Positions 1-9,656 of a stretch of 38,214 bases of DNA are shown piece after piece. Within the stretch, counting starts at the first letter, position 1, and each line of letters begins with the position of its first letter. The notes beneath the pieces are model-generated. The model made no database searches. It had not been told where the DNA came from and saw only the letters and a list, made by a program, of their open reading frames with translations. Position numbers and translations under genes: made by a program. The DNA lies in the NCBI GenBank assembly GCA_030457765.1, contig JAKDUK010000023.1, positions 1-38,214 on the forward strand, in the 5' to 3' direction. This stretch comes from Marinobacter sp. (lineage in GTDB: Bacteria; Pseudomonadota; Gammaproteobacteria; Pseudomonadales; Oleiphilaceae).

Positions 1-983
<983 letters not shown>

Positions 984-1010
984 TCCGACCTTGTGGAGCA
1001 GTCACTCGTC

Positions 1011-1700
1011 ATGATCGAATTTCGTCAGGTTACCAAGCGGTATGACAGTGACCACACCGCATTGCGCCAGGTGAATTTTCATATGGGACGCGGTGAGTTG
1101 GCTTTTCTCACTGGTCATTCTGGTGCGGGCAAAAGTACTTTGCTGAAGCTGGTCATGGTAATGGAGCGCCCTAGTGCTGGTGAAGTGATTGTTGGCGGCC
1201 AGGTTCTTAATAGCCTGCCAAGGCGCCAGATTCCGTACATTCGCCGGCATGTCGGCGTGGTGTTTCAAAATCACCAGCTGCTGTTTGACCGTACCGTTTT
1301 CGATAATATTGCCATGCCGCTGGAAGTCATGGGCACCTCTCCCCGCGATGTGGGGCGGCGGGTTCGCGCGGCGTTGGACAAAGTTGGTTTGCTCAAAAAG
1401 GAAAAAATGAACCCGCTGCAGCTCTCTGGTGGTGAACAACAACGGGTGGGCATTGCCCGCGCGGTGGTGAATAAGCCACCACTGCTGTTGGCAGATGAGC
1501 CTACGGGTAATCTGGACCCTGAGCTGTCTGCAGACATTATGAATCTGTTTGCGCAGTTCAGCCAAGTAGGTGTGACTGTGCTAATTGCCAGTCACGACCT
1601 TGCGCTGATTAACGAAATGGATCGGCGCACACTGACGCTGGATCACGGTAATTTGATTGCCGGTGGTACGCCGCTTCAGGGAGGCGCTCGTGGCCGCTGA
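1011..1700 (+). CDS. ftsE: FtsE, cell-division ABC ATPase
   Basis: ATPase partner of FtsX. FtsEX sits at the septum and controls peptidoglycan hydrolases through EnvC-type partners. The 229-aa product has Walker A GHSGAGKS (residues 35-42), signature [14 protein letters not shown] and Walker [13 protein letters not shown], which is full length for FtsE. I chose the ATG at 1011, giving the typical start [11 protein letters not shown], with GGAG about 12 bases upstream. A GTG at 993 in the same frame lacks a ribosome binding site and would add six unconserved residues. The 3' end overlaps ftsX by 11 bases, implying translational coupling. Confidence 0.96.
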   Translation: MIEFRQVTKRYDSDHTALRQVNFHMGRGELAFLTGHSGAGKSTLLKLVMVMERPSAGEVIVGGQVLNSLPRRQIPYIRRHVGVVFQNHQLLFDRTVFDNIAMPLEVMGTSPRDVGRRVRAALDKVGLLKKEKMNPLQLSGGEQQRVGIARAVVNKPPLLLADEPTGNLDPELSADIMNLFAQFSQVGVTVLIASHDLALINEMDRRTLTLDHGNLIAGGTPLQGGARGR

Positions 1701-2703
1701 TTCATCCTCCAGGACCCGTAAGCCGGACCCTGCACGGGGCGCTAAGGTTGCACAGTCGCCCTGGCGTGAGCAGGCCGAATCCTACTTCATCCATCATCGG
1801 AAAGTTGCCCGCGACAGCGCCGGCCGCTTGTGGCGAACACCTGTGGCCAGCCTGATGACCTGGACGGTGATGGGAGTGGCCCTGGCACTGCCCGTTGCAT
1901 TATTGCTGTTATTAACCAGCCTTCAGGGCGTGAGCGCCGGCTGGGAGAGCAGCGCCCGAGTGACAGCGTACATGAGCTTGGGTACCAGCCTGGAGCAGGC
2001 CCGTGACCTGGCCGGTGAAATTAAGGCCGACGGCCGCGTAATAGCGCTTGAGTTGATTGATCGTGATCAGGCATTGATCGAGTTTCGAGCTTCCTCAGGG
2101 CTGGATGAGGCATTGGATTACCTGGAAGAAAACCCTCTGCCGCACACGTTACTGGTAACTCCTGAAGAGAACGCCCGATCTGCAGAAGGCGTGGCGGCGT
2201 TGGTCACATTCATTGAGGGCATGGATGGTGTTGAGCGGGTTCAGGTAGATCTCGGCTGGTTGCAGCGTTTAAATGCCATGACCGACCTGCTTGCACGGGC
2301 TGTGTGGGCGCTGGCGACATTGCTGGCCGCGGCTGTAGTGCTGGTTATTGGTAACACCGTAAGGCTGTCTATTGAAAATCGTCGCGATGAGATTCTGGTG
2401 GCCAAGCTGGTAGGTGGTACCGATGGTTTTGTGCGTCGGCCATTTTTGTACACAGGCGCCTGGTTTGGCCTGGGCGGCGGCGTGGTTGCCTGGGTATTAC
2501 TGCAGTTCTCGTTGTTTTGGTTAAGTGGGCCGGTAGAGCGCCTTGCAGAACTATACCGCAGTGACTTTGCGCTCAATGGGCTGAGTCTTGACGGTGCCTT
2601 TGCATTGATTATTGTCGCGATGCTGCTAGGCTGGCTGGGCGCTTGGGTGGCTGTAAAGCGCCACCTGGATGATATTGAGCCGGGAGAAATTGCCGGCGGC
2701 TAA
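1690..2703 (+). CDS. ftsX: FtsX, cell-division ABC permease
   Basis: Integral membrane partner of FtsE. The 337-aa product has a cytoplasmic N-terminal tail rich in basic residues and a first membrane span (about residues 52-75, ALALPVALLLLL). A periplasmic domain of about 100 residues follows, then three more spans, including LLAAAVVLVIGNTVRLS and a final one near the C-terminus (LIIVAMLLGWLGAWVAV). This is the four-span FtsX layout. The GTG at 1690 is preferred because AGGGAGG at 1678-1684 lies at good spacing. An in-frame upstream start at 1657 would lie deep within ftsE and has no such site. Confidence 0.95.
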   Translation: MAADSSSRTRKPDPARGAKVAQSPWREQAESYFIHHRKVARDSAGRLWRTPVASLMTWTVMGVALALPVALLLLLTSLQGVSAGWESSARVTAYMSLGTSLEQARDLAGEIKADGRVIALELIDRDQALIEFRASSGLDEALDYLEENPLPHTLLVTPEENARSAEGVAALVTFIEGMDGVERVQVDLGWLQRLNAMTDLLARAVWALATLLAAAVVLVIGNTVRLSIENRRDEILVAKLVGGTDGFVRRPFLYTGAWFGLGGGVVAWVLLQFSLFWLSGPVERLAELYRSDFALNGLSLDGAFALIIVAMLLGWLGAWVAVKRHLDDIEPGEIAGG

Positions 2704-2840
2704 TGATCCGGATTGCGGTAAAACCGTATTGAAGATAGCGTTATCTTTAAGTAGCTTCTTAAATAGAAAAAGTCAGAGTGAACTTTCCATTTTGTTGATT
2801 TAGAACGTTTTACTGGAGAGTTTTGGAACTTTACAGGTTC

Positions 2841-2869
2841 TTGGCAGTCTAATTCTTATCCGCTATATT
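2841..2869 (+). promoter_or_regulatory. Sigma70-type promoter for rpoH
   Basis: TTGGCA at 2841-2846 and TATATT at 2864-2869 are separated by exactly 17 bases, close to the vegetative consensus. The element lies 30 bases before the rpoH start codon, inside the 195-base ftsX-rpoH gap. It implies that rpoH has its own transcript apart from any read-through from ftsEX. No experimental start site is known here. Confidence 0.6.
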
Positions 2870-2898
2870 ATGCGGCTGCTAAGTTCGGAGGTTAAAGC

Positions 2899-3759
2899 AT
2901 GGGTACGAGTTTACAGCTCATTGAAAAACTGGTTCCGGGCGCCAATCTTGAGGCTTATATACAGTCTGCAAGCCGCATTCCGGTATTGACCGCGGATGAA
3001 GAACGAGAACTGGCCGAACGCCTTCACTACGAAGAAAACGTAGAGGCGGCCCGCCAGTTGGTGCTGTCTCACCTGCGTTTTGTTATCCATATTGCCCGCA
3101 GTTACTCAGGCTATGGTCTGGCGCAGGCCGACCTGATTCAAGAAGGCAACGTGGGCCTGATGAAAGCAGTTAAACGCTTTAACCCGGAATACGGTGTGCG
3201 GCTGGTATCGTTTGCCGTGCATTGGATTAAGGCGGAGATTCACGAGTTTATTTTGCGTAACTGGCGCATTGTGAAAGTGGCAACTACCAAGTCCCAGCGT
3301 AAATTGTTCTTTAATTTGCGAAGCCAGAAGAAAAAGCTGGCATGGTTGAGCCATGACGAGCTCAGCGCTGTCGCGGAAGATTTAGGTGTCGAACCAAAGG
3401 TTGTGCGGGAGATGGAAGGGCGCCTGTCCTCCCATGACGCTGCCTTTGATGGCCCGATGGATGACGACGACGATGCCGCCTATAAGGCGCCGGCGTATTA
3501 TCTGGAAGATCATCGCAACGACCCGGCTGTTCAGCTGGAAAATGCCAACTGGACAGAAAATTCCAACGGCCTTTTGATGCAGGCGCTGGAAATGCTGGAT
3601 GAGCGTAGCCAGGATATTCTGCGTGCGCGCTGGTTGTCTGAAAGTAAAGCAACCCTCCACCAGTTGGCGGACAAGTATGGTGTCTCTGCTGAGCGTATCC
3701 GCCAGCTAGAGAAGAATGCAATGAAGAAAATCCGGCTTCAGATGGCAGAAGCTGCCTGA
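2899..3759 (+). CDS. rpoH: RpoH, heat-shock sigma factor (sigma-32)
   Basis: Alternative sigma factor that directs RNA polymerase to heat-shock promoters. The 286-aa product has region 2 ([20 protein letters not shown], then [19 protein letters not shown]), the family-specific RpoH box QRKLFFNLR, and region 4 with a helix-turn-helix ending [20 protein letters not shown]. The length is typical. The start is fixed by GGAGG at 2887-2891, seven bases before the ATG. Its position after ftsYEX is the usual gammaproteobacterial order. An acidic insert between regions 3 and 4 ([12 protein letters not shown]) is somewhat longer than I expect in Escherichia coli. Confidence 0.97.
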   Translation: MGTSLQLIEKLVPGANLEAYIQSASRIPVLTADEERELAERLHYEENVEAARQLVLSHLRFVIHIARSYSGYGLAQADLIQEGNVGLMKAVKRFNPEYGVRLVSFAVHWIKAEIHEFILRNWRIVKVATTKSQRKLFFNLRSQKKKLAWLSHDELSAVAEDLGVEPKVVREMEGRLSSHDAAFDGPMDDDDDAAYKAPAYYLEDHRNDPAVQLENANWTENSNGLLMQALEMLDERSQDILRARWLSESKATLHQLADKYGVSAERIRQLEKNAMKKIRLQMAEAA

Positions 3760-3783
3760 CAACCTGCTGATTGGGAAGTCTTC

Positions 3784-3820
3784 AAACGCCACTACCTTTC
3801 AGGTTGGTGGCGTTTTTGTT
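3784..3820 (+). terminator. Rho-independent terminator after rpoH
   Basis: AACGCCAC at 3785-3792 pairs with GTGGCGTT at 3806-3813, with extra pairing inside (ACCT/AGGT) and a short loop. A T-rich run follows to 3820. It lies 25 bases after the rpoH stop. Confidence 0.9.
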
Positions 3821-3931
3821 TATGGCTGACCGTCGCTGTTTGCGACACCCTCTTACAAGATCGTAACTGGCCGCTGTGGCGAGTTATTCGTACTCTGTGG
3901 TTAATGTAATCCGTTATTGGGAGGGGATCCG

Positions 3932-4612
3932 GTGAAAGCACTGGTAATCGAAGACGATCAGGACGTAGCAAACTACCTTGTCAAAGGGTTGAAAGAGTCA
4001 GATTTCGTGGTCGACCATGCTGCCGACGGCAAAGATGGCATGATGATGGCTGCCAGTGAAGAATACGACATCATGATTGTTGATCGTATGCTTCCAGGTA
4101 TGGACGGATTATCTATTATCAAAACGGTTCGCGCCACAGGAAACCAGGTGCCAGTGCTCATTCTAAGCGCCCTGGGTGATGTGGACGATCGCGTTGAAGG
4201 CCTGCGGGGCGGCGGTGATGATTACCTGACCAAGCCTTTCTCCTTCACCGAGTTGCTCGCACGGATCGAATCGCTGGTGCGCCGGACTCGTCAGTCTGCA
4301 GAAACCGAAACCGTGCTGCGGGTAGCCGATCTGGAAATGGATTTGCTAGCCCGAACAGTAAAACGTTCTGGTCAGAACATTGATGTTCAGCCCCGTGAGT
4401 TCCGTTTGCTGGAATACCTGATGCGCAATGCCGGCCAAGTGGTTACTCGAACCATGCTGCTGGAAAAAGTTTGGGATTATCATTTTGACCCCCAAACCAA
4501 CGTAATCGACGTGCATATTAGTCGTTTAAGGGCAAAGATCGATAAGGAATTCGAGACCCCCTTGCTGCAAACCATACGTGGTGCCGGGTACATGCTACGT
4601 GAAACTGCTTAG
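3932..4612 (+). CDS. OmpR/PhoB-family response regulator
   Basis: DNA-binding output half of a two-component system. The 226-aa product has a receiver domain with acidic pocket EDD (residues 7-9), phosphoacceptor Asp51 in IVDRMLPGMDG, and Lys in the YLTKPF motif. A winged-helix domain follows, ending RLRAKIDKEFETPLLQTIRGAGYML. I chose GTG 3932 because GGGAGGGG at 3919-3926 precedes it. It overlaps the next gene, a histidine kinase, by 14 bases. The receiver resembles the CusR/CzcR group, but no metal-efflux genes are nearby, so the signal is unknown. A short dyad GTCGC-N5-GCGAC at 3832-3846 lies in its leader and could be a regulatory site; this is speculative. Confidence 0.92.
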   Translation: MKALVIEDDQDVANYLVKGLKESDFVVDHAADGKDGMMMAASEEYDIMIVDRMLPGMDGLSIIKTVRATGNQVPVLILSALGDVDDRVEGLRGGGDDYLTKPFSFTELLARIESLVRRTRQSAETETVLRVADLEMDLLARTVKRSGQNIDVQPREFRLLEYLMRNAGQVVTRTMLLEKVWDYHFDPQTNVIDVHISRLRAKIDKEFETPLLQTIRGAGYMLRETA

Positions 4613-6077
4613 CCAGCTCAGGACATCGTCCTTCCAGCTCGCCCTGCTGTATATGGTGGTGTTTGCCACCTCGGTATTTTTATTACTGGCCTTTATTTAC
4701 TGGCGTACAGCGGGTTTTATGACCGCTCAGACCGACGAAACCATCGAAGCGGAAATCGCCGGGCTAGCGGAGCAGTACCGGGGGCGAGGCGTAAACGGCC
4801 TGATCACGATTATCCGTGAGCGGGTGGCCCGCGATCCTAACGCAAAAACCATTTATCTGCTGACCACCGAAGATTTTCTCAAATTGGCCGGTAATATCGA
4901 AACCTGGCCAGAAGGCTCCCGTTCAGAAAGTGGCTGGATAAACTTTACTCTCAGCTCGGCTGTGGGCTGGACCGGCCCAGAGCGCCTTGCCCGCGCCCGT
5001 ATTTTTGAAGTTCAGGGTGGCTTGAGACTGCTTGTTGGCAGAGACGTTGACGAGCTTACGTCTCTTAAACGCGTTATTGAAACAGCCATCAACTGGGGCA
5101 TGGGGATAACCCTTGCGCTGGCGCTGCTTGGCGGTTTTTTAATGAGTCGAAGTACAACCCGCCGAATCGAAATCATCAACACCACTTCTCGGCGAATCAT
5201 GAACGGGCATCTCTCCCTGCGCATACCCACTCGTGGTACTGAGGATGATTTTGACCAACTGGCAGAAAACCTTAACCAGATGTTGGACCGAATTGTGTAC
5301 CTGATGGAAGGTATTCGTCATGTGTCTGACAGTATTGCCCATGACCTCCGCACACCCCTTACGCGATTGCGAAACCAGCTTGAAAATACGTTGATGTCGG
5401 TCGACAACGACGAAGCTCGCGAGCAGGCAGGTCGGGCCGTTGCAGAAGCGGATCAACTGCTGGCAACGTTTAATGCGTTATTGCGCATCGCGCGCTTGGA
5501 GACCAAGGGTAGCTCTTCTGATATGAAGCGGGTGCCATTGGACGAATTGGTATCCGATGCATGTGAACTTTATGAGGCGCTGTCGGAAGATAAAGAGCAG
5601 ACGTTTGAGCAGTCTCTTGAGGCGGGCGTAGTCATTGAGGGTGACCGGGATCTGTTATTTCAGATGATCAGTAACCTGATTGATAATGCAATCAAGTACA
5701 CGCCGGAGCACGGCACCATTGGTGTGGCGGTTCGTACAGAGGGCGAAGAGGCTGTTTTTGAGGTAAGAGACAGTGGTATCGGTATTCCTGATGAAGAGAA
5801 AAGCCAAGTGTTCCAGCGCTTCTACCGGGTTGGTAAAAGTCGTTCTCTCCCCGGCAATGGCTTGGGTTTGAGCTTGGTGAGCGCTGTTGCCGAGATTCAT
5901 AAGGGGCAGATTGTGCTTAGCGATACCTACGAAGAAGAGCAGCCGCCAGGCCTGACAGTTGCTGTGCGCATGCCCGTTCTCACTCGGTTAGGAAAACGAG
6001 TTAAGGCCATTCATGCTGAACAGTCCGAGCCGGCAAATGGAGCTACCCAAGCTCCTACAGAAACCGGCGGCATTTGA
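4599..6077 (+). CDS. Sensor histidine kinase, partner of the preceding regulator
   Basis: Inner-membrane sensor kinase of about 492 aa. It has TM1 near residues 13-38 and a periplasmic sensor region of about 120 residues with no domain I recognise. TM2 lies near 165-183, followed by a HAMP linker. The H-box has the phospho-accepting His248 in SIAHDLRTPLTRL. The ATPase domain has N-box NLIDNAIKYTPEHG, G1 DSGIGIPDEE and G2 GNGLGLSL. I take GTG 4599 as the start (VKLLSQLRTSSFQLALL), inside the regulator's last codons, which implies coupled translation. The C-terminus extends about 40 residues past the ATPase core in a Glu/Ala/Pro-rich tail. The ligand is unknown. Confidence 0.92.
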   Translation: MKLLSQLRTSSFQLALLYMVVFATSVFLLLAFIYWRTAGFMTAQTDETIEAEIAGLAEQYRGRGVNGLITIIRERVARDPNAKTIYLLTTEDFLKLAGNIETWPEGSRSESGWINFTLSSAVGWTGPERLARARIFEVQGGLRLLVGRDVDELTSLKRVIETAINWGMGITLALALLGGFLMSRSTTRRIEIINTTSRRIMNGHLSLRIPTRGTEDDFDQLAENLNQMLDRIVYLMEGIRHVSDSIAHDLRTPLTRLRNQLENTLMSVDNDEAREQAGRAVAEADQLLATFNALLRIARLETKGSSSDMKRVPLDELVSDACELYEALSEDKEQTFEQSLEAGVVIEGDRDLLFQMISNLIDNAIKYTPEHGTIGVAVRTEGEEAVFEVRDSGIGIPDEEKSQVFQRFYRVGKSRSLPGNGLGLSLVSAVAEIHKGQIVLSDTYEEEQPPGLTVAVRMPVLTRLGKRVKAIHAEQSEPANGATQAPTETGGI

Positions 6078-6079
6078 GT

Positions 6080-6361
6080 TTAGTGGCTTTGGCGGAATCG
6101 GTTTACCTGGGACAGCGCCGGCGCAATCAGCTCAGCTGCGCGGGTTTCAATCTGCTGAGTCACCTGCTCAAACTGGGAGCGCCGAAGGTTCATACGAACC
6201 TGAAGGCTGTCCCACTCGCCTTCAAGATGCTTTTGCTCCGCCATCAGGAACGCTGCAATGTTGTGGCGGTTTAGCTTGCCTGTAATGCCCATTTGGTCAA
6301 GCCGATAACCTACGGCATCAACGCCTTCAAGAGCCATATTCAGGAATTTTTGTGTGTTCAT
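6080..6361 (-). CDS. Conserved-looking hypothetical protein, 93 aa
   Basis: I do not recognise this family. The product begins MNTQKFLNMALEGVDAVGYR and is mostly predicted helix with a charged, coiled-coil-like second half (EGEWDSLQVRMNLRRSQFEQ). It has no signal peptide or membrane span. The start at 6361 is supported by GGAGAT on the - strand seven bases upstream; a longer frame to 6493 has no comparable site. It converges with the histidine kinase gene, and only two bases separate the two stop codons, with no terminator between them. A phasin-like or cytoskeletal helper role is conceivable, but nothing visible proves it. Confidence 0.7.
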   Translation of the reverse strand: MNTQKFLNMALEGVDAVGYRLDQMGITGKLNRHNIAAFLMAEQKHLEGEWDSLQVRMNLRRSQFEQVTQQIETRAAELIAPALSQVNRFRQSH

Positions 6362-6588
6362 TCTGCTATCTCCATAGCTGGGAACGGATACAAGGATTGA
6401 TATATGGACGCTATCGGCGTTTCCTAGAGTGTACAACCTAATTACGGCCCAAGTTTTGCCGTTCACCCTGACTAAAAGGTAATTCATCGGCAAGGGCGCG
6501 GTAACACAAAGTGTGGATAATAGGTACTGTAGATAGGAGCAAGCATATACAGCCGCTTGCCTCTACCTCCAAGCACAGCGCTAGCCTT

Positions 6589-6612
6589 ACCCCGTTTTTA
6601 CGGGGTTTTTTT
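6589..6612 (+). terminator. Rho-independent terminator with no obvious + strand gene
   Basis: ACCCCGT at 6589-6595 and ACGGGGT at 6600-6606 form a perfect seven-pair stem with a four-base loop, followed by seven T. On the opposite strand the run becomes A, so it works only rightward. The nearest + strand gene ends at 6077, beyond an opposing gene. It may therefore end a small RNA starting near 6480-6530. A second hairpin, GCAAGC/GCTTGC at 6540-6561, lies in that interval. Confidence 0.75.
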
Positions 6613-6626
6613 ATGCCTGAACAATA

Positions 6627-7100
6627 TTATTTAACGTACTTAATAGTGTTGATATACCAGGTAATTGTTCCGGCTTCGGTCCGCACCTCGGCGTCGTCGC
6701 CCACTTCTTTTTTCAATAATGCCCGGGCCATTGGAGAGTCGATAGATATGTAGTCGTTGCGGTTGAATATTTCGTCGTAGCCAACAATTCTGAATGTCAG
6801 GGTTTTCTCTTCATCGTTCTCGACTTCTACCCAAGCACCAAAAAAGACCTTTCCCTCCTGGTCAGGGTGATACTCGACCACTTTCAGGCTGTCCAGGCAT
6901 TTCCTCAGGTAGCGCACCCGGCGATCGATTTCCCGAAGACGCTTTTTGTTGTATTGGTAATCTGCGTTCTCACTGCGATCGCCAAGGCTGGCGGCCCAGG
7001 TCACCTTTTTTGTGACTTCCGGGCGTTCAAATCGCCAGAGTTCATCATGTTCTTTTTGCAGGTCATTGTAGCCCTGCCTGGTAATAAGAGGTGTTTTCAA
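6627..7100 (-). CDS. greB: GreB, transcript cleavage factor
   Basis: Binds the secondary channel of RNA polymerase and stimulates cleavage of backtracked RNA. The 157-aa product has the N-terminal coiled coil with the tip acidic motif in AASLGDRSENADYQYNKKR. The C-terminal FKBP-like domain ends ISIDSPMARALLKKEVGDD. The motif with D and E at the tip is the catalytic loop. Length and the ITRQGYNDLQKEHDELW start fit GreB rather than GreA. GGAG lies about eight bases before the ATG on the - strand. It is a single gene, diverging from the exported protein gene to its right. Confidence 0.93.
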   Translation of the reverse strand: MKTPLITRQGYNDLQKEHDELWRFERPEVTKKVTWAASLGDRSENADYQYNKKRLREIDRRVRYLRKCLDSLKVVEYHPDQEGKVFFGAWVEVENDEEKTLTFRIVGYDEIFNRNDYISIDSPMARALLKKEVGDDAEVRTEAGTITWYINTIKYVK

Positions 7101-7280
7101 GGCTGCTCCTGTTATTGCAAAAAGGGTGAATTACAGCTTGCGCGACTTTAAAGTTTGGGGCCTGTGATCAGTGGTTGTTCGTTCATACTATTGAAGGATG
7201 TCACAAAATGGTCAATCGACAGAGAATTGTGCCGGCGTTGGCGATAGACTGATCAAAAATTGACACCTTTCGGAGAAAGC

Positions 7281-7763
7281 GTGTTCCAGATCAGGATGGA
7301 CGCCATGAATATCTTGCATCGTATTGCCCGATCATCTGAATTAATAGGCCTTAGGTTTACTGCAGTAGCTGTTCTTCTTATGGTCGCAGGATCTGCCAGT
7401 GCTCAGAACAGCCCTGGCGAGGAGCCAGTGTTCGAGGTTGAGCAGCGTTCAACGCTGCAGACCATATCATTCCCGTCCATAGCCGAAGACGATCTGTCGG
7501 AGACGGTAATTGAAGGCGGCTTGGCGGCTCCGGCGAAGGGCGTTCCTGTACAACCGGCGGGTAACGATGATTTTTATCTGGACCCTTTGGCGCTGCAACC
7601 GGGTGATGGCCGTACAGACTTGGGCCGCTCAGAAATCCCCGTAGAGTTTCGCTTCAGCACCCCCAAGTCCGTTCCCGGACAGACGCACAGCAATAATTAC
7701 GTGATCAGACTACCAGAGAACCGGTCTTACGAGGCCCTCAACATTGACATGACGGGGCGTTGA
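7281..7763 (+). CDS. Small exported protein of unknown function
   Basis: I do not recognise this family. It has a signal peptide: hydrophobic core LRFTAVAVLLMVAG and a likely cleavage after SASA, before QNSPGEEP. The mature part of about 118 residues is acidic, Pro/Gly-rich and probably partly disordered, with no cysteines or further membrane spans. GTG 7281 is chosen because GGAG at 7270-7273 precedes it. ATG 7305 would give a more usual 34-residue signal peptide and is a real alternative. It is transcribed away from greB and converges on the betaine transporter operon. The location is periplasmic or secreted by inference. Confidence 0.65.
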   Translation: MFQIRMDAMNILHRIARSSELIGLRFTAVAVLLMVAGSASAQNSPGEEPVFEVEQRSTLQTISFPSIAEDDLSETVIEGGLAAPAKGVPVQPAGNDDFYLDPLALQPGDGRTDLGRSEIPVEFRFSTPKSVPGQTHSNNYVIRLPENRSYEALNIDMTGR

Positions 7764-7799
7764 TCTGCTCCATTCCCAAAAGCTGGGACATGAGCTGAT

Positions 7800-7833
7800 A
7801 AAAAAGGGGGAGGGCACGTGGCCACTCCCCCCC
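7800..7833 (-). terminator. Strong terminator of the proVWX operon
   Basis: Read on the - strand, GGGGGAG pairs with CTCCCCC, with an inner GGC/GCC pairing around a short loop, followed by six T (bases 7805-7800). It lies about 40 bases past the proX stop. The + strand reading has only three T, so it serves mainly the - strand operon. Confidence 0.88.
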
Positions 7834-7871
7834 TTTGGGTCTGCATAGGTGTCACGAAAGTCGTGATAGTA

Positions 7872-8741
7872 TCAACTCTCTGGCAGCCACTCCTGAACGA
7901 TGTCCTGATTGTCCTCGACCCACTTCTTGGCTTCCTCGTAAGGGTCATCGCCTTGTTCTTGCATGAGCATGACTTCGCCCATTTGTTCGTTGTTCCATTC
8001 AAAGGCATCCAGAATAGCATAGGCCTCTGGCATGTCTTCCTTGAGTCCTTTGCGCACGATGGTGTGGATTCCTTCGTCGCCGCCGTAGGTTCCCTTGGGA
8101 TCATCAAGGAACTTGAGGTCCCAGCGTGCAAGCATCCAGTGTGGCGCCCAGCCGGTGACGGCAATATCTTCTTCGTTGTTGATGGCCGTTTTCAGGGCCG
8201 CGGTCATGGTGGCACCGCTACCGCTTACCAGGTCATAATCCAGATCGTAATCTTCGATTACTTTTTCAGTCAATCGCATAACCCCGGCGCCCGGGTCGAT
8301 GCCGGTGATTTTGCCGTCGAAGCTATCGACGTAATCGTTCATGTCGGCAATGGAGTCCGCTTCTGTGTAGGCGGGAACTACCATGCCGAGTTTGGCGCCC
8401 TGGAGGCTGGCGCCAGCGTCAACCACTTGATCTTTGAGCTTGGCGTAATAGTCTTCGTGGGTGATCGGTAGCCAGCCAGCCAGGAAGCCGTCAGTGTCGC
8501 CTGTTGCAACAGACTGCCACATGGCGGCTGCCGACAGTGATGAGGTTTTGACATCGAAACCGGCATTTTCCAGCACAACCTTCATGACGTTGGTTGATGC
8601 AACGGTGGAAGCCCACTCGACATAGGAAAGATGAACCGTGCCTTTGTCCTGAGCCTGAGCGCTTCCGACGGTAAACGCAACGCTGGCGGCAAGTGCCACG
8701 CTAGCGAGACGGATACGACGATTTAGAATGTGCTTCTTCAT
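7872..8741 (-). CDS. proX: ProX-type glycine betaine substrate-binding protein
   Basis: Periplasmic receptor that hands glycine betaine or a related quaternary amine to ProW. The 289-aa product has a signal peptide (MKKHILNRRIRLASVALAAS, cleavage probably after AQA at residue 30). An OpuAC-type fold follows, with LSYVEWASTVASTNVMK near the mature N-terminus, ITGIDPGAGVMRLTEKVI mid-protein, and a Trp-rich ligand region (VTGWAPHWMLARWDLKFLDD). I chose the ATG at 8741 because AAGGGGAAA precedes it and the signal peptide then begins correctly. Last gene of the operon, 75 bases after proW. Such operons usually respond to osmotic stress; no operator is recognisable here. Confidence 0.92.
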   Translation of the reverse strand: MKKHILNRRIRLASVALAASVAFTVGSAQAQDKGTVHLSYVEWASTVASTNVMKVVLENAGFDVKTSSLSAAAMWQSVATGDTDGFLAGWLPITHEDYYAKLKDQVVDAGASLQGAKLGMVVPAYTEADSIADMNDYVDSFDGKITGIDPGAGVMRLTEKVIEDYDLDYDLVSGSGATMTAALKTAINNEEDIAVTGWAPHWMLARWDLKFLDDPKGTYGGDEGIHTIVRKGLKEDMPEAYAILDAFEWNNEQMGEVMLMQEQGDDPYEEAKKWVEDNQDIVQEWLPES

Positions 8742-8816
8742 CGATTTCCCCTTTATTTGTAGGTTTACCCTAACACAGTGGTGGTATCCCGCTGTGTTTT
8801 CAAGTTCTGTAGTCAA

Positions 8817-9656
8817 TTATGACTTACGGCTTTTGCCTATGGACTGAGTCATTCGATCCAGCAGCATGGCCAAGATAACCACCGCGATACCGGCCTCAAA
8901 GCCGTCGCCAGGGCGCAGGCGCTGGATGGCGCGCCATACTTCACTACCCAGGCCGTCAGCGCCGATCATCGCGGCGATCACCACCATGGATAGCGCCAGC
9001 ATAATGGTCTGGTTGATGCCAGCCATTAGCGTGGGTAGGGACATGGGCAGTTGCACTTTGAACAGCTTTTGGCTGCGGGTGGCGCCGTAAGCGTCGGCGG
9101 CTTCAATCAGCTCCACCGGCACCTGGCGAATCCCCAGGGTGGTGAAGCGAATGGCCGGCGGCATGGAGAAGATTACTGTGGCGAAGATCGCTGACATCGC
9201 ACCTATGCCGAAGAAGGGAATCGCTGGAATCAGATAAACGAAGGCCGGCATCGTCTGCATGAAATCAAGAACCGGCATGATGAGTTTATAGAGCCGTTCA
9301 GACAGCGCTGCTGCTATGCCCACGGGCAGGGCGATGACTACAGCCATCAGGGTGGCGATCACCACTAGCGTCAGGGTCTCGATCATTGGTATCCAAAGAC
9401 CCATGTTCCAGATCAGTGCCAGGCCCGCCACCGAGCCAATGGCCAGGCGGATGCCCGACATTGTCCAGCACAAGCCGGCTATGATCGCCAAAAGTGCCCA
9501 CTCGGGCAGCCACATCAGTGCGTCATTGAGGCCGTCGATGCCAGACACGGTAAAATTTGCAATGCCGCGAGTGACACTGGAAAACTCGGTGGTTAGCCAG
9601 TCCAGACCGTTTTCGATCCAACCGCCCAGTGGGACGCGGGGGAATTCGGTAGCCAT
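8817..9656 (-). CDS. proW: ProW-type glycine betaine ABC permease
   Basis: Inner-membrane permease of the importer. The 279-aa product has several membrane spans, for example WALLAIIAGLCWTMSGIRLA and LTLVVIATLMAVVIALPVGI. The cytoplasmic EAA coupling loop is visible as VELIEAADAYGATRSQKLFKV, followed by QLPMSLPTLMAGINQTIMLA. The ATG overlaps the proV stop by one base (TAATG), a standard coupled start. The N-terminal region before the first span is about 50 residues, shorter than the long tail of Escherichia coli ProW. Confidence 0.94.
   Translation of the reverse strand: MATEFPRVPLGGWIENGLDWLTTEFSSVTRGIANFTVSGIDGLNDALMWLPEWALLAIIAGLCWTMSGIRLAIGSVAGLALIWNMGLWIPMIETLTLVVIATLMAVVIALPVGIAAALSERLYKLIMPVLDFMQTMPAFVYLIPAIPFFGIGAMSAIFATVIFSMPPAIRFTTLGIRQVPVELIEAADAYGATRSQKLFKVQLPMSLPTLMAGINQTIMLALSMVVIAAMIGADGLGSEVWRAIQRLRPGDGFEAGIAVVILAMLLDRMTQSIGKSRKS

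Noticed and set aside
993..1010. GTG at 993 as the ftsE start
   Set aside because: No ribosome binding site, and the added residues are not family-like. ATG 1011 gives the typical FtsE start.
6511..6753. 80-aa + strand open frame
   Set aside because: It crosses the terminator at 6589-6612 and lies antisense to the greB 3' end. It has no ribosome binding site.
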